Below are positions 5,965-7,333 of a stretch of DNA of 7,333 nt, one piece after another. The translations under genes and the position numbers were made by a program. Numbering within the stretch: position 1 is the first letter of the stretch; every line of letters begins with the position of its first letter. Source of the stretch: an uncultured Fretibacterium sp. (GTDB lineage Bacteria > Synergistota > Synergistia > Synergistales > Aminobacteriaceae); the NCBI GenBank assembly GCA_937899395.1, contig CALBPU010000167.1, positions 1-7,333 on the forward strand, read 5' to 3'. The notes under the pieces were generated by a model. That model saw only the letters and a list, made by a program, of their open reading frames with translations. It made no database searches and had not been told where the DNA came from.

Positions 5965-6627
5965 ATGTCAAATTTCGTTGAAAAACAGAAAGTTGAAAAT
6001 AATGCGGCTGATCCCGTTGAAACAAAAGGAAAAAAGAAAAGCGCAAAGGATTTCACCCCTGAAGAAAAAGCAGCTATTTTAGCTAGGGCAGAGAGAATAG
6101 AATTTTCGAGAGTTGCAAAAGAGTTCGGGACAACTTGGCAAACTGTTTCAGCAATACGAAAACAAGCAAAAAAAGAAGCAACCCAAAAAGTTGACACAGA
6201 AGCTAAGAAAATTAAAGTTCAAGTAGAAGAAAAATCAGCACCAACTAAGAAGCCTTTGCCAACAGGAAATAAAAGGAGTAGAGATTTTACGGCTGAGGAA
6301 AAAATAAAAATTTTACAAAGAGCTGCTGAAATTGGTTTATCAAAGGCAGCCCGTGAAGCAGGTATAAGCAGGTGGGTTCTTATGCAGTGGGAAAGAAAAG
6401 CGCTAGCACAAAATCCGGATATTCAACTGAATATTAAGCATTCAAAGCGCGGCAGAGTTTCAAAAGTAAACCAGGTTACTGAAACTAGTAATAAACCACT
6501 TGGCACTGAGAAAACTGAGAAAACTAACGATAATTTAGAAATTGAGAATGCTATTTTGAGAGAAAAAGTTGCGGCGTTAACGGAACAGCTTGAAAAACTT
6601 CGTGCTGCTGTTGCTAATTTAGCCTAA
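5965..6627 (+). CDS. Tandem helix-turn-helix protein with C-terminal leucine zipper
   Basis: This complete 220-residue protein is lysine-rich. Two homologous units of about 45 residues occur at 26-70 (core DFTPEEKAAILARAERIEFS, then RVAKEFGTTWQTV) and 104-147 (core DFTAEEKIKILQRAAEIGLS, then KAAREAGISRWVL), identical at roughly 40% of positions by eye. Each looks like a homeodomain-like HTH of the kind in IS3-type transposase OrfA proteins. Low-complexity basic linkers follow both units; a 9-bp tandem repeat (6505-6525) encodes EKTEKT. Residues 191-219 form a clean coiled coil with core positions L191, N195, L198, V202, L205, L209, L212, V216 and L219. The single polar core Asn resembles the GCN4-type signal for parallel dimers. 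No transposase catalytic ORF follows, so this is probably a stand-alone DNA-binding, possibly nucleoid-like or regulatory, dimer. Function and target are unknown. The start is supported by the AGGAAGGA site. Confidence 0.9.
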   Translation: MSNFVEKQKVENNAADPVETKGKKKSAKDFTPEEKAAILARAERIEFSRVAKEFGTTWQTVSAIRKQAKKEATQKVDTEAKKIKVQVEEKSAPTKKPLPTGNKRSRDFTAEEKIKILQRAAEIGLSKAAREAGISRWVLMQWERKALAQNPDIQLNIKHSKRGRVSKVNQVTETSNKPLGTEKTEKTNDNLEIENAILREKVAALTEQLEKLRAAVANLA

Positions 6628-6639
6628 CCAATAAAAACA

Positions 6640-6735
6640 AGAGCCTTCATCGTTAAACGACATCATAATTGTATATATAACGTTCTGAGTTCGTTAGCGA
6701 TGTTGGCTATCCTCCTTTTATGAAGCTCTCTTCAT
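6640..6735. other. Nested inverted repeats downstream of the HTH gene, possible structured RNA
   Basis: AGAGCCTTCAT (6640-6650) pairs with ATGAAGCTCT (6720-6729) with one bulged C. CATCGTTAA (6648-6656) pairs fully with TTAGCGATG (6694-6702) if one G-U is allowed. A competing local hairpin, TATGAAG-CTCT-CTTCATA (6719-6736), could replace the outer stem. No U-run follows on either strand, so this is not a standard terminator. On the minus strand AAAGGAGG (6711-6718) looks like a Shine-Dalgarno but faces ATC (6699-6701) at 9 nt, not a start codon. From that ATC a 12-codon frame (x-ANELRTLYIQL) runs to TGA at 6663-6665. It may be a structured RNA, a late-transcript hairpin, or the relic of a small gene. 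Confidence 0.3.
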
Positions 6736-6737
6736 AT

Positions 6738-6878
6738 TTATAATTCGTTCCTATTCTTTTGTTCGTCTTTCATTAATTGTTCTATTTTTTCGTTAGCTTA
6801 TGTTGTTATTATACGTCCTTGAGCTTTAATAGTCTTATCAAAAATTTCTACTAAATGTTTCGTATTCTAAAGAAACAT
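6738..6878 (-). pseudogene. Possible decayed small gene with in-frame stops
   Basis: On the minus strand a GGAAAGGAG site (6881-6889) lies 2 nt before ATG 6878, too close for that start. The frame reads MFL, TAG, NTKHLVEIFDKTIKAQGRII, TT, TAA, ANEKIEQLMKDEQKNRNEL, then TAA (6738-6740). The two pieces have a protein-like, charged, helical composition and share one frame, as expected if a roughly 45-residue gene acquired nonsense mutations. A 7-bp inverted repeat ATGTTTC/GAAACAT (6855-6861, 6872-6878) covers the start. It lies 42 bp beyond the stop of the right-edge gene on the same strand and could have been in its operon. The two segments are short, so chance is a real alternative. Confidence 0.25.
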
Positions 6879-6920
6879 CTCTCCTTTCCAATAAAATTTT
6901 TAATATTAAATTACTGGTGA

Positions 6921-7333
6921 TCATTCTTTCACAGAAATGAAAAGTTCATTAGTTTCCAGTTCATCATTTTCAGCTCTTACTTTGAAGTCATCACTAACAA
7001 ATTCAGACGGAAGAATAAAACTACCTTCATCAGAAATTTCAATTTCTTCAACAGTATTATCATTAATGACGACTCGCAAATCTGAAGGAGCATTCTCAAC
7101 GATAAAATTTAATTCTTCATTTGCTCGAACTTCAATTAAATCCTCGTCTTTGCCTTCACCTTGCCATAAAATATCTTCACTTGAAACTTTTAGATTAATG
7201 AAAGATTTTTTGCCATTAACAAAATCATTTTTTGCGTCAGGGATAACAAAATTTTCGCCCTGTAAATGATTTACATCTTTGTTGTAATCAAATGTCTTTT
7301 CAGTTTGAGTTGTTTTTGTTGTTGCTTTAGCAA
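6921..7333 (-). CDS. C-terminal 136 residues of an unrecognised acidic protein, cut by the window edge
   Basis: The minus-strand frame is open from the window edge to TGA at 6921-6923. After a Thr/Lys-rich, linker-like start (AKATTKTTQTEKT) come alternating strand-like segments: HLQGENFVIPDAKNDF (22-37), SFINLKVSSEDILWQGEG (43-60), LIEVRANEELNFIVENAP (65-82), LRVVINDNTVEEIEISDEG (85-103) and DFKVRAENDELETNELFISV (115-134). The pattern suggests a beta-rich, perhaps Ig-like or jelly-roll domain with a strongly acidic surface. There are no cysteines, sorting motif or membrane segment in this part. Codon composition (many GAA, GAT, AAT) is consistent over the whole length, which makes it a real gene; the plus-strand frame 6937-7269 is its Ser-rich shadow. 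I do not recognise the family, and the N-terminus lies outside the window. Confidence 0.8.
   Translation of the reverse strand, partial: AKATTKTTQTEKTFDYNKDVNHLQGENFVIPDAKNDFVNGKKSFINLKVSSEDILWQGEGKDEDLIEVRANEELNFIVENAPSDLRVVINDNTVEEIEISDEGSFILPSEFVSDDFKVRAENDELETNELFISVKE

Noticed and set aside
5919..6197. Minus-strand 92-residue ORF
   Set aside because: Shadow of the tandem-HTH gene, Phe-rich as expected from the complement of Lys/Glu codons.
6899..6910. Palindrome TTTAATATTAAA, with a similar TTAATATTAA near 5930
   Set aside because: Such AT-only palindromes are expected by chance in DNA this AT-rich; no further shared sequence surrounds the two copies.
6937..7269. Plus-strand 110-residue ORF
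   Set aside because: Very Ser-rich, with no ribosome binding site; it is the complement of the better minus-strand coding frame that runs off the edge.
1..7333. tRNA, rRNA or CRISPR array
   Set aside because: No cloverleaf-like element, rRNA-like sequence or regularly spaced repeat was found by eye on either strand.

Overview
The window reads as AT-rich bacterial DNA with strong AGGAGG-type ribosome binding sites and tightly packed genes. This suits a low-GC Bacillota-type or Synergistota-like anaerobe, but nothing in the sequence fixes the taxon.

Left part (1-4753): a complete 5-oxoproline (pyroglutamate) utilisation locus built as two divergent arms from one AT-rich control region (1659-1764). 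The minus-strand arm is pxpA (LamB/YcsF), then a YcsI/DUF1445 protein of the D-glutamate cyclase family, then the first codons of another gene leaving the window. The plus-strand arm is an NRAMP-fold transporter of the YcsG type, then pxpB (KipI-like) and pxpC (KipA-like). PxpABC should hydrolyse 5-oxoproline to glutamate using ATP. YcsG probably imports an organic substrate, because its metal-binding motifs are missing. YcsI may connect D-glutamate to 5-oxoproline.

Middle part (4754 to about 5913): a mosaic of broken genes, all on the minus strand and joined without spacers. In minus-strand order they are: an unrecognised 3'-truncated ORF, the left end of an IS200/IS605-family element with the first 35 codons of tnpB, the C-terminal tail of a family-4-like glycosyltransferase, the N-terminus of a polysaccharide pyruvyl transferase, and the N-terminal half of a LicD phosphotransferase that stops at the end of pxpC. 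The last three are typical surface-polysaccharide genes. None is intact. The perfect 8-bp inverted repeat GGCGCAAG/CTTGCGCC sits at both outer edges of the mosaic.

Right part (5898-7333): one complete plus-strand gene for a small basic protein with two homologous helix-turn-helix units and a C-terminal leucine zipper, then about 290 bp without an intact gene (inverted repeats, an orphan Shine-Dalgarno, a small ORF with in-frame stops), then the C-terminal 136 residues of an unrecognised acidic, probably beta-rich minus-strand protein that runs off the right edge.

No convincing new defence or mobile system is visible. The items most worth checking are the fragment mosaic with its inverted-repeat boundaries, the NRAMP protein without metal ligands, and the tandem-HTH zipper protein.
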